6,305 bases of DNA, taken from NCBI GenBank assembly GCA_964643575.1, contig CAZXTD010000216.1, forward strand, positions 1-6,305, read 5' to 3'. The notes beneath the pieces are model-generated. The model was not told the origin of the DNA and did not search any database. It saw only the letters and a program-made list of their open reading frames with translations. This DNA is from Glaciecola sp964643575 (lineage in GTDB: Bacteria > Pseudomonadota > Gammaproteobacteria > Enterobacterales > Alteromonadaceae). Within the stretch, counting starts at the first letter, position 1, and every line of letters begins with the position of its first letter. A program made the position numbers and the translations under genes. This document shows, one piece after another, positions 5,690 through 6,305 of the stretch.

Positions 5690-6305
5690 ACAAAATAAAA
5701 CGAAGGGAAATTCTAGAGCGTTTGCGCGCTGCAAACCCTCACCCAACCACAGAGCTCAATTTCTCCAGTCCTTTTGAATTATTGATTGCAGTGATTCTTT
5801 CTGCGCAAGCAACTGATGTAGGTGTTAACAAGGCGACGGATAAGTTGTTTCCAGTCGCGAATACACCAGAAGCAATGTATGCACTGGGTCTTGAAGGCTT
5901 AAAAGATTATATAAAAACAATTGGTTTGTTTAATTCAAAAGCCAAAAACGTGTTAGAAACCTGTCGTATTCTCATCACTAAACACCAGTCAATCGTACCC
6001 GAAAACAGAGAGGCTTTAGAGGCGCTCCCAGGCGTTGGGCGCAAAACGGCTAACGTGGTATTAAATACAGCTTTCGGCTGGCCTACGATTGCTGTAGACA
6101 CGCATATTTACCGCGTTAGCAACCGCACTAAGCTTGCCATGGGCAAAACCGTTGAAAAGGTCGAAGAGAAGTTATTAAAAGTTATCCCTGCTGAGTTCAA
6201 AGTTGACGTTCATCACTGGCTTATATTGCATGGCCGTTACACCTGCATTGCACGCAAACCACGCTGTGGCTCATGTATCATTGAAGACTTGTGTGAATTT
6301 AAAGA
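5686..6305 (+). CDS. nth: Endonuclease III, DNA glycosylase/AP lyase (3' end cut by window)
   Basis: Bifunctional DNA glycosylase and AP lyase that removes oxidised pyrimidines in base excision repair. The reading frame from ATG 5686 stays open to the window edge, giving 206 codons plus two bases. E. coli Nth has 211 residues and the two align without gaps, so only about five codons are missing. The start MNKIKRREIL matches E. coli MNKAKRLEIL. The helix-hairpin-helix LPGVGRKTANVV (114-125) contains the catalytic K120, and VDTHIYRVSNRT contains the catalytic D138. The C-terminal [4Fe-4S] loop has C187, C194, C197 and C203 (CIARKPRCGSCIIEDLC). The gene overlaps rsxE by ATGA, and its Shine-Dalgarno is weak (CAGG, 5673-5676), so its translation probably depends on ribosomes finishing rsxE. 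No lesion is seen. Confidence 0.97.
   Translation, partial: MNKIKRREILERLRAANPHPTTELNFSSPFELLIAVILSAQATDVGVNKATDKLFPVANTPEAMYALGLEGLKDYIKTIGLFNSKAKNVLETCRILITKHQSIVPENREALEALPGVGRKTANVVLNTAFGWPTIAVDTHIYRVSNRTKLAMGKTVEKVEEKLLKVIPAEFKVDVHHWLILHGRYTCIARKPRCGSCIIEDLCEFK

Overview
This window is a conserved gammaproteobacterial rsx (rnf) operon: rsxA-rsxB-rsxC-rsxD-rsxG-rsxE followed by nth, all on the + strand. The proteins can be read almost residue for residue against the Escherichia coli Rsx proteins and endonuclease III. The moderate, somewhat AT-rich base composition, this gene order and the short Ala/Lys-rich tail of RsxC suggest a marine Alteromonadales-type bacterium (Alteromonas/Glaciecola/Paraglaciecola-like). 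That placement is a guess from memory, not a phylogeny.

Layout: positions 1-228 hold no convincing gene. They contain a plausible sigma-70 promoter (TTGTTT, 17 bp, GATAAT at 73-101) and the leader of rsxA. From 229 the genes are packed with almost no gaps. rsxA/rsxB, rsxD/rsxG and rsxE/nth each overlap by ATGA, rsxB and rsxC abut exactly, rsxC and rsxD overlap by 8 bp, and only rsxG/rsxE has a gap (20 bp with a good Shine-Dalgarno). nth runs off the right edge after codon 206, probably only about five codons from its end. No terminator or internal promoter was recognised.

Function: RsxA, D and E are membrane subunits, RsxG is a membrane-anchored periplasmic flavoprotein, RsxB is a membrane-anchored ferredoxin-like subunit, and RsxC is the peripheral NADH/FMN/Fe-S entry subunit. 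Together they form the Rnf-type ion-translocating NADH:ferredoxin oxidoreductase. In E. coli the complex is called Rsx because it keeps the SoxR [2Fe-2S] sensor reduced. The cofactor ligands are all present: 12 Cys in RsxB, two CxxCxxCxxxCP motifs in RsxC, the flavinylation threonines in RsxD (T188) and RsxG (T175), and one membrane Cys pair split between RsxA and RsxE. Nth is a [4Fe-4S] DNA glycosylase/AP lyase with its catalytic Lys and Asp and its four cluster cysteines intact.

I found no previously undescribed system here. The points worth a second look are small: the repeated helix in the RsxC tail, a C-terminal extension of RsxG, tight coupling of a DNA repair gene to an electron-transfer complex, and an unassigned open frame on the minus strand at the left edge.
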